From the NCBI GenBank assembly GCA_913777615.1, contig CAJYTK010000010.1, forward strand, positions 1 to 43,968: a stretch of 43,968 nucleotides of DNA, in the 5' to 3' direction. Of this stretch, positions 18,524 to 27,030 are shown one piece after another; position 1 is the first letter of the stretch, and the number at the start of each line of letters is the position of its first letter. The position numbers and the translations under genes are program-made. This DNA comes from an uncultured Agrobacterium sp. GTDB taxonomy: Bacteria > Pseudomonadota > Alphaproteobacteria > Rhizobiales > Rhizobiaceae. The notes under the pieces were generated by a model that saw nothing but the letters and a program-made list of their open reading frames with translations, made no database searches and was not told where the DNA came from.

Positions 18524-18688
18524 GGCAAGGGGCGGGCTTGTTACGCCCTTAACCGACGAGCCTCTGCTGGCCGATTTGAATGCGGCCAGCATTTGACGTG
18601 ATGCTTTGCTCCGTCATCCGCGCGATACGGCGTTGCTGTTACGACGCTTCGCACAGACACAACGCCTCCCATTCGAAGGATATGCGCC

Positions 18689-19522
18689 ATGGCGAGAACC
18701 TACCCATTTCATCAGGTCGATGTCTTTTCCGCCATGCCTCTGAAGGGCAACCCGCTTGCGGTCGTCTGCGACGCGCATGACTGGTCCGATGAGGAGATGG
18801 CGGCTTTCGCCAACTGGACCAATCTCAGCGAGACGACGTTTCTGATGAAGCCGACGGTGGCGGGTGCGGATTACCGGGTTCGGATCTTCACGCCCACCGG
18901 CGAGCTGCCCTTTGCCGGTCACCCCACACTCGGCACCTGCCGTGTCTATCTTGCGCATTCCGGGCAGACAGGCAAAGACGAGATCGTCCAGCAATGTGCG
19001 GCCGGGCTGATCAAGATCAGAGTCACCGGCGAAAGGCTGGCTTTTGCAGCGCCTCCATTGCGCAAGTTCGGTCCGGTCGATCCGACCTCTGTTTCGCAGA
19101 TCGCGGCGGCACTGGCGCTGGCACCAGAGGTGATCCTGGATGCAAGCTGGACGGATAATGGTCCAGGTTGGGTATCGCTGCTTCTCAGAAGTCGCGACGA
19201 TGTTATCGGCATCGAGCCGGACTTCGCGGCGCTCGGCGGGTTCAAGGTGGGCGTGGTTGCGCAATGCCAGCAGGACGATGGGATCGATGCCGATTTCGAA
19301 GTGCGCGCTTTCTTCGAAGGTGGTGAAGACCCCGTGACGGGAAGCCTCAATGCGGGCGTTGCACAGTGGCTGATCGGTGCTGGCGTGGCTCCAGAACGCT
19401 ATGTCGCCAGCCAGGGTACGGTTCTTGGCCGGGCAGGGCGTGTCAGCGTCGACAAGATCGGTGACGATATCTGGATCGGCGGGCAGGTCACCTCCTTGAT
19501 TGAGGGAAAGATCACGCTTTAA
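18689..19522 (+). CDS. PhzF family isomerase/epimerase
   Basis: Member of the PhzF fold (diaminopimelate-epimerase-like), 277 residues. FHQVDVFSAMPLKGNPLAVV is the N-terminal signature, WTNLSETTFL carries the conserved catalytic Glu, and FTPTGELPFAGHPTLGT is the second hallmark. The C-terminal half repeats the fold (RAFFEGGEDPVTGSLNAGVA). In PhzF the Glu drives isomerisation of trans-2,3-dihydro-3-hydroxyanthranilate. Most homologues, including this one, have no known substrate, and no phenazine genes are present. The ATG at 18689 has AAGGA nine bases upstream. The aminotransferase gene lies ahead of it and the ABC importer behind it. Confidence 0.9.
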   Translation: MARTYPFHQVDVFSAMPLKGNPLAVVCDAHDWSDEEMAAFANWTNLSETTFLMKPTVAGADYRVRIFTPTGELPFAGHPTLGTCRVYLAHSGQTGKDEIVQQCAAGLIKIRVTGERLAFAAPPLRKFGPVDPTSVSQIAAALALAPEVILDASWTDNGPGWVSLLLRSRDDVIGIEPDFAALGGFKVGVVAQCQQDDGIDADFEVRAFFEGGEDPVTGSLNAGVAQWLIGAGVAPERYVASQGTVLGRAGRVSVDKIGDDIWIGGQVTSLIEGKITL

Positions 19523-19528
19523 CGGCGA

Positions 19529-19557
19529 ATGTGACAGACAAATCCTGTCTGTCACAT
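19529..19557. promoter_or_regulatory. Long inverted repeat ahead of the ABC importer genes
   Basis: ATGTGACAGACA (19529-19540) and TGTCTGTCACAT (19546-19557) are perfect 12-base inverted copies separated by AATCC. It lies seven bases behind the PhzF stop and 55 bases before the binding-protein gene. There is no T tract, so an operator is at least as likely as a terminator. Confidence 0.6.
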
Positions 19558-19611
19558 ACATGTTATGCAGGTATGTTTTAGCGGTCCCAACTCCAAACAG
19601 GGACTGGATTC

Positions 19612-20598
19612 ATGAAAACGCTTCTTTCCGCCTTCACCGCCATCGTGTCGCTCGGCTTTTTGATGAGCGCCGCGAATGCCGCAGATCTGGTGCTTTACAC
19701 CAGCCAGCCGAATGAGGATGCCCAGGCGACTGTCGATGGCTTCAAGGCTGCCAATCCCGGTATCGACATCGAGTGGGTTCGTGACGGAACGCCGAAGATC
19801 ATGGCCAAGCTGATGGCCGAGATCGAGGCGGGAAATCCGGTTGCCGACGTTCTTCTGATTGCCGATACGGTGACGCTGGAACGCATGAAGCAAGCCGGTC
19901 AGTTGATGGCCTACAAGTCGCCGGAGGCCGCGCATTACGATGCCTCGCTCTACGATGCGGATGGCTATTACTATTCCACCAAGCTCATCACCACCGGCAT
20001 CATGTATAACACGCAGGCCGCGATGAAGCCGACGAGCTGGAAGGATCTGGAGAAGCCGGAAGCCAAGGGGCTGGTGACCATGCCAAGCCCGCTGACCTCG
20101 GGTGCGGCTTTGATCCACGCGCAGACGATTGCCGCTGTTCCAAGTCTAAGTTGGGATTACTACAAGGCACTGAAGGACAATGGCGCGATTGCCGCCGGTG
20201 GTAACGGTGCTGTGCTGAAATCCGTCGCTTCCGGTGAGAAGGCTTACGGCGTGGTTGTCGATTACATGCCGATCCGCGAGAAGGCAAAGGGCGCTCCGGT
20301 CGAGTTCGTCTTCCCGACAGACGGCGTGTCCGCCGTCACCGAGCCCGTCGGCATTCTGGCCCACACCAAGCATGCCGATGCCGCCAAGAAGTTCGTGGAT
20401 TATGTGCTCTCCACCAAGGGTCAGGAAGGCTTCGTCAAGCTCGGCTATATTCCGGCGCGCAACGATGTTGCCCTGCCAGCTGGCTTCCCGTCGCGCGACC
20501 AGATCAAGGTGCTGCCACTGAACCCGGTTGAAGCGCTGAAGAATTCCGAAAAGGACCTCAAGACCTTCTCCGATATCTTTGGCGGCTCCAAGGGCTGA
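19612..20598 (+). CDS. ABC importer periplasmic binding protein (FbpA-like superfamily)
   Basis: Periplasmic solute-binding protein of 328 residues with a signal peptide (about residues 1-23, cleavage after ANA). LVLYTSQPNEDAQATVDGF and IDIEWVRDGTPKIMAKLMAE place it in the ferric/2-aminoethylphosphonate/thiamine group of extracellular binding proteins. The paired Tyr that binds iron in FbpA is not evident in the expected C-lobe position (VVVDYMPIREK), so I do not call it an iron binder; a phosphonate or another small anion is equally possible. It is first of three genes (binding protein, fused permease, ATPase) that make a complete importer. A strong inverted repeat precedes it. Confidence 0.88.
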   Translation: MKTLLSAFTAIVSLGFLMSAANAADLVLYTSQPNEDAQATVDGFKAANPGIDIEWVRDGTPKIMAKLMAEIEAGNPVADVLLIADTVTLERMKQAGQLMAYKSPEAAHYDASLYDADGYYYSTKLITTGIMYNTQAAMKPTSWKDLEKPEAKGLVTMPSPLTSGAALIHAQTIAAVPSLSWDYYKALKDNGAIAAGGNGAVLKSVASGEKAYGVVVDYMPIREKAKGAPVEFVFPTDGVSAVTEPVGILAHTKHADAAKKFVDYVLSTKGQEGFVKLGYIPARNDVALPAGFPSRDQIKVLPLNPVEALKNSEKDLKTFSDIFGGSKG

Positions 20599-20607
20599 TC
20601 CTTTTTC

Positions 20608-22302
20608 ATGCCAGTCATATCAGCCAAGGGAAGCAGCCAGCCGCGCTGGCTGTTTCCATTTGTCATTATCGTCGTCTTCATGCTCAGCGCGTTGCCGCTG
20701 GGACGGTTGGCCTATACCGGCATCCTTTCATCACTGAAGGGTGACATATGGCCGCTTCTCAGCGATCCGGCGCTGTGGCAGGCCGCGGTCAACACGCTCT
20801 CCACCTCGTTTTTCGGCATGCTGATTTCGCTTGCGATCGGCGGTGGTTTTGCGCTGGCGCTGACGCTCTGCAATATTCGGGGCAAGTCGATTTTAAGCTT
20901 CCTCTTCATGCTGCCAATGATGATTCCGCCGCAGGTGACGGCGCTTTCCTGGATCGGCATGACCGGACCGTCCAGCACGTTGTTGAAGGCCATCGGGATG
21001 GCGCCGGCGCTTGGCTCTGCCCAGCCGCTTTACTCGATCTTCGGGATTTCGCTGCTTCTCGGCGTCCAGCATGCGCCGCTCGTCTATCTGTCGTTGCGTT
21101 CAGGGCTGCTGGCGCTTCCGCAGGACGGGATCGAGGCGGCGAAGCTTTCGGGTGCATCCTCTTGGCAGGTGCTGAAAGATATCATCCTGCCGCTCTCCAT
21201 GCCGGGGCTGATTGCAGGCGCAGCCATCGCCTTCGTTTCGGGTGTGGGCAATTTCGGCATTCCCGCCATCCTCGGTATCCCGGCCTCCATCTTCACCCTG
21301 CCGACGCTGATCTACAGCCGCTTCTCCAGTTTCGGCAGCAGCACCTTTGGCGACATCGCCATGCTGTCGGGCATGATTGCCATCATCTCCGTTCTCGGCC
21401 TTGCCATTCAGGAACGGGCGATGAAGGGGCGTGACTACCGCATCATCGGTCTTTCCGGCAAGGCTGCGACCTTCCAGCTCGGCGGCTGGCGATTGATTGT
21501 CGAGGCGCTTCTGTGGCTCGCGATCCTGATTATTCTCGTCGCGCCGCTGGCCGCGCTGGTGGCAAGTTCGCTTGCGCCCGCCTATGGCGTGCCGCTGACG
21601 TTGAAGACGGCGACCATTCATGCCTATGAGGAAATCCTGTTTCGTCAGTCGGTGACGCGCACGGCTTTCGTCAACTCGCTGTTTCTGGCGACGGCCACAT
21701 CCTTATGTCTCCTACTGGTGACTGTGCTGACCGCTTATTTTCTTGTGATGGGCAAAAGCCGGTTCATGTTCCTGCTGTCGGCGCTGGTCGATATTCCCTA
21801 TGCGCTGCCCGGCGTGGTGATTTCCGTCTCCTATGTGTTGCTCTTCGCTGCACCCATCCCGCTTGTCGGCATCACGCTTTACGGCACGCTCTGGATCATC
21901 CTTCTTGCCTATTTCTCCTCCTTCTTCGCCGTTAGCCTGAAACCCATGGTCAGCGCCTTTACCCAGTTCGATCCGGTGCTGGAGGAAGCGGCGCGGCTTT
22001 CCGGTGCCGGGTTCTGGCGAAGGATGAAGGATATCATTTTGCCGCTCGTCGGCCCCGCAGCGGGTGCCTCCGTCATTCTGGTCTTTCTGATTGCCTGCAA
22101 TGAGCTGACGGTCTCTGCCTTGCTCTGGTCGGCAGGCACCCAGACGCTCGGTGTTGTGATCTATAATCTCGATGATAGCGGCAGCTTCGATCTTGCCTCG
22201 GCACTTTCCGTGCTGGTGGTGGCGATGGTGATCGTGCTGATGCTCTTGCTCGAACTGCTCGGCCGCAAGCTGCCGAAGGGAGTTGTGCCTTGGCGAAACT
22301 GA
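20608..22302 (+). CDS. ABC importer permease, fused double-domain type
   Basis: Inner-membrane permease of 564 residues with about twelve helices made of two consecutive BPD_transp_1 halves, like FbpB, ThiP or PhnV-type proteins. Each half carries one ATPase-contact EAA loop: IEAAKLSGASSWQVLKDIIL near residue 175 and LEEAARLSGAGFWRRMKDII near residue 460. As it is a fused pair, one copy should suffice for the channel. It starts nine bases behind the binding-protein gene and overlaps the ATPase gene by 13 bases, so translation is coupled. Confidence 0.92.
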   Translation: MPVISAKGSSQPRWLFPFVIIVVFMLSALPLGRLAYTGILSSLKGDIWPLLSDPALWQAAVNTLSTSFFGMLISLAIGGGFALALTLCNIRGKSILSFLFMLPMMIPPQVTALSWIGMTGPSSTLLKAIGMAPALGSAQPLYSIFGISLLLGVQHAPLVYLSLRSGLLALPQDGIEAAKLSGASSWQVLKDIILPLSMPGLIAGAAIAFVSGVGNFGIPAILGIPASIFTLPTLIYSRFSSFGSSTFGDIAMLSGMIAIISVLGLAIQERAMKGRDYRIIGLSGKAATFQLGGWRLIVEALLWLAILIILVAPLAALVASSLAPAYGVPLTLKTATIHAYEEILFRQSVTRTAFVNSLFLATATSLCLLLVTVLTAYFLVMGKSRFMFLLSALVDIPYALPGVVISVSYVLLFAAPIPLVGITLYGTLWIILLAYFSSFFAVSLKPMVSAFTQFDPVLEEAARLSGAGFWRRMKDIILPLVGPAAGASVILVFLIACNELTVSALLWSAGTQTLGVVIYNLDDSGSFDLASALSVLVVAMVIVLMLLLELLGRKLPKGVVPWRN

Positions 22303-23318
22303 TCCTCAATCGCCTTTCGAAGAGCTTTGGCGGCGGCAAACCCGCGGTCAACGATGTGTCGATGACGATCCGCGATGGCGGCTTTCTCGCTCTGCTCGGC
22401 CCGTCCGGCTGCGGCAAGACCACGGTTCTGCGGATGATCGCAGGCTTCGAGCAGCCAAGCGACGGCGCGATCCTTCTTGGCGAAAGGGTGCTGGCTGATG
22501 CTGGCAGCATGGTGCCACCGGAACGGCGCAATATGGCAATGGTTTTCCAGTCCTACGCGCTCTGGCCGCACATGACGGTGGCGGAGAATACCGGTTATCC
22601 GTTGAAGGTGAGGGGCATTTCCGGCGAGCGTTATCGCCGCAAGGTGATGGATGCGCTATCGACCGTGCGGCTCGATGCCTATGCCGATCGCCGCCCTTCG
22701 GAGCTGTCCGGCGGTCAGCGTCAGCGCGTGGCGCTGGCCCGCTGCCTTGTGACGGAGCCTGACGTGGTGCTTCTGGACGAGCCGCTTGCCAATCTTGACC
22801 GGCATCTGCGCCAGGAGATGGAGGAGACGTTTCGCGAATTCCATGCGACCTCCGGCGCAACCATGGTTTATGTCACGCATGATCAGGCCGAAGCCATGGC
22901 GCTTGCAACAGACGTGGCTGTCATGTCGGAAGGCAGGCTGTTGCAGATGGCTGCACCCGCTGAGCTCTACGCAAGGCCGGAAGGCCGGCTTGTCGGTTCG
23001 CTGGTGGGGCAGGGCGCCATTATTTCACTCGGTCTGCCGGACGATGCTCCGCGAGCATTGAGCTGGGACATGCTGAAGCCAGCCATGCGGAACGATGCGC
23101 CCATGTCCCCAGTGAGGGACATTCTCGTTCGTCCGCAGGATGTGTTGCAGGATGCCCAGGGCATTGTCTGCCGCATCAGCAATATTCTTTACGAGGGAGA
23201 ACGATACGCCCTGCGCTTGACGCTACCGGATGGACAGGTGCTGCGCGCCTATTCCCGAGACTCTGCAGCGCTTGGTGCGGCCTATCCCGTCATCATACGC
23301 TCGGCCTGGCGTTTGTAA
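22290..23318 (+). CDS. ABC importer ATP-binding protein
   Basis: ATPase subunit of 342 residues for the adjacent importer. Walker A is GPSGCGKTT (residues 37-45), the Q loop is AMVFQSYALWPH, the signature is LSGGQRQRVALARCL, Walker B is VVLLDEPLANLD, and the switch His is in VYVTHDQAEAMAL. The C-terminal 100 residues form the TOBE-like regulatory domain usual for the Fbp/Pot/Ugp-type ATPases. The start is a TTG at 22290 that overlaps the permease end. AAGGGAG lies seven bases before it, and no ATG or GTG in frame fits better. The weak start codon may keep ATPase level low relative to permease. Confidence 0.92.
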   Translation: MAKLILNRLSKSFGGGKPAVNDVSMTIRDGGFLALLGPSGCGKTTVLRMIAGFEQPSDGAILLGERVLADAGSMVPPERRNMAMVFQSYALWPHMTVAENTGYPLKVRGISGERYRRKVMDALSTVRLDAYADRRPSELSGGQRQRVALARCLVTEPDVVLLDEPLANLDRHLRQEMEETFREFHATSGATMVYVTHDQAEAMALATDVAVMSEGRLLQMAAPAELYARPEGRLVGSLVGQGAIISLGLPDDAPRALSWDMLKPAMRNDAPMSPVRDILVRPQDVLQDAQGIVCRISNILYEGERYALRLTLPDGQVLRAYSRDSAALGAAYPVIIRSAWRL

Positions 23319-23379
23319 TGTCGGTGACTTGGTTTCCATTTGAAAGCGGCTAAGCTGGACGTTCATACGGGAATGATTC

Positions 23380-24489
23380 ATGTCGCTTCGGCTTGCCACC
23401 TTTAATATCGAAAACCTGATGACCCGCTTCGATTTCACCGGGTTTCGCAACCAGACCCGCCGCGACCGCGCCATGCAGCTTTTCGATGTGCGGGATGAAG
23501 CCACCTATAATGCGCTGGAAAGCGCGCGAATGCTCGCTTCCACCGATGACACACGCCAGCTTTCGGCACTTGCCATTGCCGATGCGGATGCCGATATTCT
23601 GTGCCTGCAGGAAGTCGATAACATGGCGGCCTTGCAAGCCTTCGAATATGGCTATCTCTATCGCATGGTCGGCAATGGTTATCGGCACAAATATCTGCTG
23701 GAAGGCAATGACAGCCGCGGTATCGATGTGGCTGTTGTCATGCGCGACGAAACGCGTGACGGCGAGAAGATCGAACTGGTCGATATTCGCAGCCATGCAT
23801 CGAAAACCTACCGCGACTTCGATCTCTTCAATGACGAGCTGAAACTGACCAACGCTATTGATGACAAGATCTTCAAACGTGACTGTCTCGAGCTTGATCT
23901 GAGGATCGGCGGCAAGCCTTTCTCGCTCTTCGTTACCCATCTGAAATCGATGAGCAATGCCCGCGAATCGACTGATGCGAGGCTTGGCACCATGCCGGTG
24001 CGGGAGGCGGAGGTGCGCGGCATCCGCCGCATCATTGAGGATCGCTTCGGCGTTGACCAGGCGCGGCATGTGAACTTCGCTATCTGCGGCGATATGAATG
24101 ATTATCAGGAGCGGATCGTCATCAAGGGCGACCGCCGAAGCGGCTACAGCTTTACGCCGGTGGCGGAGGCGCGCAGCGCGCTAGACCTGCTGACAAGAGA
24201 TGGCTTTGCCATCAACCCGATGCAACGCCGCGATGAAATGGACCGGTGGACGCTTTATCATTCCCGCGGCCCGCAGGAGCAGCATCTTTGCCAGCTCGAT
24301 TACATCTTGCTTTCACAGAGCCTTGCGGAGCGCAATGCGGAGCGCGTGCCGGAAATCATCCGCGCCGGTCAGCCATACCGCACCGTCTTCCCGCCGGGGC
24401 AGGAGGTGGAGCGCTATCCACGAACCGGCTGGGACCGGCCCAAGGCATCGGACCATTGCCCGGTGGTAATGACGCTGGATCTGGAATAA
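23380..24489 (+). CDS. Endonuclease/exonuclease/phosphatase family protein
   Basis: Protein of 369 residues with the EEP (DNase I-like) fold, a Mg2+-dependent phosphodiesterase or phosphatase. Motifs in order: RLATFNIENLMTRFDF (metal-site Asn), DILCLQEVDN (catalytic Glu), FVTHLKSM, ICGDMNDYQE (Asp/Asn pair), LDYILLSQ and SDHCPVVMTLDL (catalytic His). No signal peptide is visible, so it should be cytosolic. It begins 61 bases behind the ABC ATPase gene on the same strand and may be co-transcribed. Hydrolysis of the imported phosphorus-containing compound is an attractive but unproven idea. Confidence 0.88.
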   Translation: MSLRLATFNIENLMTRFDFTGFRNQTRRDRAMQLFDVRDEATYNALESARMLASTDDTRQLSALAIADADADILCLQEVDNMAALQAFEYGYLYRMVGNGYRHKYLLEGNDSRGIDVAVVMRDETRDGEKIELVDIRSHASKTYRDFDLFNDELKLTNAIDDKIFKRDCLELDLRIGGKPFSLFVTHLKSMSNARESTDARLGTMPVREAEVRGIRRIIEDRFGVDQARHVNFAICGDMNDYQERIVIKGDRRSGYSFTPVAEARSALDLLTRDGFAINPMQRRDEMDRWTLYHSRGPQEQHLCQLDYILLSQSLAERNAERVPEIIRAGQPYRTVFPPGQEVERYPRTGWDRPKASDHCPVVMTLDLE

Positions 24490-24571
24490 CCCGACGCCCC
24501 AAGCCACTGCGGATACCGCGTGGTTCAGTTCGAAGTCGCACGACCTACGACACCGTGTGTCGAGAGGCGTG

Positions 24572-24811
24572 TTAAACGCCGTCGAACTTAACGGTTACGC
24601 CGCGCTGGCGAAAATAGGCCTGCATCAGCTTACGTCCGGAGCGGTTGTTATGCGAAAGCTTGGACGCGTCGAATGTCGCTTCCTTCAAGCCTTCGCTCTT
24701 CAGCGCGGCCTTGAGATTGGCGATGTGCAGATCGATATCGGCGTTATCTGCGCGCAAGGATTCGTAGATGCGATCCGTTGCGTCCTTTACCGTCAATTCA
24801 CTCACCGTCAT
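24572..24811 (-). CDS. Conserved small protein of unknown function
   Basis: Acidic to neutral soluble protein of 79 residues, predicted almost wholly helical, with no signal peptide or membrane segment. I do not recognise a family. Reasons to accept it are an AGGAG directly before the ATG, an open frame with no overlap to a better gene, a Lys/Arg-rich C-terminal third (SGRKLMQAYFRQRG), and its place between two clear genes. It converges on the phosphatase-fold gene and is followed upstream by tRNA-Thr on the same strand. Confidence 0.6.
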   Translation of the reverse strand: MTVSELTVKDATDRIYESLRADNADIDLHIANLKAALKSEGLKEATFDASKLSHNNRSGRKLMQAYFRQRGVTVKFDGV

Positions 24812-24997
24812 GCTCCTATTCGTTCCGGCTGATGCTCAGCCCAAGTGCGGTTGTCAGAGCCACACTTTTTCCAGCAGCGCAAGCTTTTTGGCGGTTGGAC
24901 CCAAAATGATAGCAAACGGGCAGGATAACAGAGCCGGTGCCGTGCCAAAGCAGCATAGATGTTTTCGAGGAGGCGATTTCCAATAGGGAAATGTAAC

Positions 24998-25073
<76 letters not shown>

Positions 25074-25110
25074 AATCCAGTGCCGCCGAATTAGCAGATT
25101 CCCCCTTCTT

Positions 25111-25139
25111 GTAAAGGGAAAACTTTTCTGTCGCGTCAA
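25111..25139 (-). promoter_or_regulatory. Probable promoter of tRNA-Thr
   Basis: On the minus strand TTGACG (25134-25139) and CTTTAC (25111-25116) lie 17 bases apart, about 38 bases before the tRNA 5' end. The -10 is weak. Confidence 0.5.
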
Positions 25140-25394
25140 AAAAAGGCAGGTCGGTCGAGCGTGATTGATCCCGTCCAAAGCGTATATGACGCCTTCTCGC
25201 GCGATCATTTATCTGATCGCGGATGAGGGAAGACTGAGAAAGCGCAAGCTCGTCAACCAGATGCCGACGAACCATAATCGTGAGAGCATCCTTCGCAGGA
25301 TCGATCTTGCGGCGAAAAAACCAGTGGGCTAGCGGCTCGAAGCAACGCAACGTAAAACCTACACGAGATTCAGCGTTCCCGGAGCGGAAGGGCG
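25140..25394. other. Intergenic stretch without a gene
   Basis: Between the tRNA-Thr promoter and the VOC gene I see no convincing reading frame on either strand. One minus-strand frame spans 25036-25350 but runs through the tRNA and lacks a ribosome site. The VOC gene is on the same strand upstream of it, so the region holds its 3' untranslated part. Confidence 0.5.
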
Positions 25395-25871
25395 TTAAAC
25401 GACGCCTGAACTGTCAGCAGGCGGCTGCATCAGCTCTATGGTAATACCATCCGGGCCGGAGACATACGCGACGATCGTTCCGCATCGAGGCCCGGCTGGT
25501 ATCGGTTGTGGCGAACCATTCACTGCCCACCCGGCCTTTTGGACCCGTAAGATGGCCCTGTGGATATCCGTAACCGTGAAGGCGATGTGCGCGGCGCCGA
25601 TCGCGCCCGCGCTACGAGGTGTCTGGCCGAGCGTGGAGCCTGTCGAGTACTCGAGAAGCTCGATAGGGTAGCCATTTGGAGCCGTCACCAGCGCCATTCG
25701 GCAGCGCGGATCGGCAACCCCCGTCGTTTCCCGTAGGAACTCTCCACCCATCTCGCCCCGGCGAGCAAGGTCGAAACCCATCGCCTCAGTCCAGAACTGG
25801 ATCGCCTCCTCCAACGAAGCGACCGAAAACCCTGTATGATCGACAGCTATCACGCCTGCATCTTCGGCCAT
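25395..25871 (-). CDS. VOC family (glyoxalase/dioxygenase-like) protein
   Basis: Single-domain vicinal-oxygen-chelate protein of 158 residues. VDHTGFSVASLEEAIQFW is the N-terminal metal-site strand, IELLEYSTG supplies the Glu, HIAFTVTDIHRAILRVQKAG is the second half with the His, and the C-terminal ITIELMQPP holds the last Glu. These ligand positions fit a metal-dependent isomerase, lyase or dioxygenase. The substrate cannot be told, and proteins annotated as methylmalonyl-CoA epimerase-like or glyoxalase-like look similar. The ATG follows GAGGACCCAAAA. It is isolated, with 427 bases of non-coding DNA upstream. Confidence 0.85.
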   Translation of the reverse strand: MAEDAGVIAVDHTGFSVASLEEAIQFWTEAMGFDLARRGEMGGEFLRETTGVADPRCRMALVTAPNGYPIELLEYSTGSTLGQTPRSAGAIGAAHIAFTVTDIHRAILRVQKAGWAVNGSPQPIPAGPRCGTIVAYVSGPDGITIELMQPPADSSGVV

Positions 25872-26298
25872 TTTTGGGTCCTCTCATATCGGGGCAGTTG
25901 CGTCACGCTACAGTAAGCCATTCGGCTACAAGTCACAGCATTTTCAATCCCTATAGCAACTTATAGCCTGGGTTCGATTACCTTCAAGGCGGCCAGAGCC
26001 GACGATGAATGTGGAATGGATAAGGTCCTCTCTGACTGTGCTGAATAGCTTTCAGGTATGATTTCGTAGCAGCTTTCCACAATTTTGTCCCTCCTTCGCC
26101 TATCATGGCCACGCGCTGAACAAATTTGCGGGCGAAGGCGCTTTGGGCGCTTCGTTGGGTCAGGCGGTTTGGCCTTTTACGTTCAAAACTGCGGGCGAGG
26201 GGTGCCGTGGCTGGCGAAATTGCGTATGATCCCGCCAGCCTTTGTGCGTGGCATCACCCACAAAGGCGGATTTCGGTAATGCGAGTACAGGTGTTTCG
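25872..26298. other. Intergenic region ahead of the J-domain gene
   Basis: No gene is supported. The stretch includes the VOC promoter region and a 5' leader of the J-domain gene. Inside it, GCCTTTGTG (26238-26246) and CACAAAGGC (26259-26267) form a nine-pair hairpin with a 12-base loop. It lies 32 bases before the GTG start and could modulate translation; no T tract follows. Confidence 0.5.
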
Positions 26299-26901
26299 GT
26301 GATCGATCCTTATGTTTTGCTGGGTGTGGAGCGCGAGGCGGATGAGGCTGCTATCAAGGCTGCCTATCGCAAGGCGGCGAAGAACGCCCATCCGGACAGC
26401 GGCGGCGATGCCGACCAGTTTGCCAAGCTGCAACTGGCCTATGATCTGTTGAAAGACCCGGTGCGCCGCAAGGTGTTCGACGATACCGGATACGATCCGC
26501 AACTGGCCGATCCAAAGGATTTGAAGGGTCTGCTGATGCTGGAAACCCTGGTAAACGAGTTCATTCTGGATGAACGTGAGCCGGGCAGCTTCGATCCCGT
26601 CGCGGCGATGCGGCGCAAGCTGACCGACGATATTCTCAAAAGCCGCTTCCATATTCTGGAGCTGGAGCGCCACCGCACCCGCGTGCGCAAACACATGGAC
26701 CGGCTGGGCAAAAAGCCGGAAACGGATGTTCTTGGTTCGATGCTGCGCGCCCGCAGCCAGTCGATTGCCGATGCGATCCGCAATGCCGAACACCAGATCG
26801 AGGTCATAGAGCAGGCCTATACGATGCTGGAAGGCTATTCCTATGAGCTTGAGCGGGTGATGATGGTGGAACCGGCGCTGAAGGGCGAAGCGGCGGAGTA
26901 G
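26299..26901 (+). CDS. J-domain protein (DnaJ-like co-chaperone)
   Basis: Protein of about 200 residues. Residues 4-60 are a J domain (YVLLGVEREADEAAIKAAYR), with the invariant HPD at residues 31-33, which stimulates Hsp70 ATPase. The Gly/Phe region and zinc fingers of DnaJ are absent. The C-terminal 130 residues are mostly helical, charged, and probably coiled coil (HILELERHRTRVRKHMDRLG), suggesting a dedicated client or membrane-periphery adaptor. The start is a GTG at 26299 with AGGTG six bases before it. A TTG at 26242 would add 19 residues and is rejected because the J domain begins right at 26299. Confidence 0.85.
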   Translation: MIDPYVLLGVEREADEAAIKAAYRKAAKNAHPDSGGDADQFAKLQLAYDLLKDPVRRKVFDDTGYDPQLADPKDLKGLLMLETLVNEFILDEREPGSFDPVAAMRRKLTDDILKSRFHILELERHRTRVRKHMDRLGKKPETDVLGSMLRARSQSIADAIRNAEHQIEVIEQAYTMLEGYSYELERVMMVEPALKGEAAE

Positions 26902-27030
26902 GGGGCTTATCCAACGGGGGCTGCTCAAGGGCTTTTACGCTTTCGCCGATCTATGCCCGGTGCTTCCACACACTGTTTTTCTCGATAATCGTCGGCGCAG
27001 CCACGTCATGCTTTCAGACGCCATCGATTC

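Noticed and set aside
19612-23318. Calling the ABC system a ferric iron importer
   Set aside because: The family resemblance is there, but the paired Tyr iron ligands are not evident, so only a general importer call is made.
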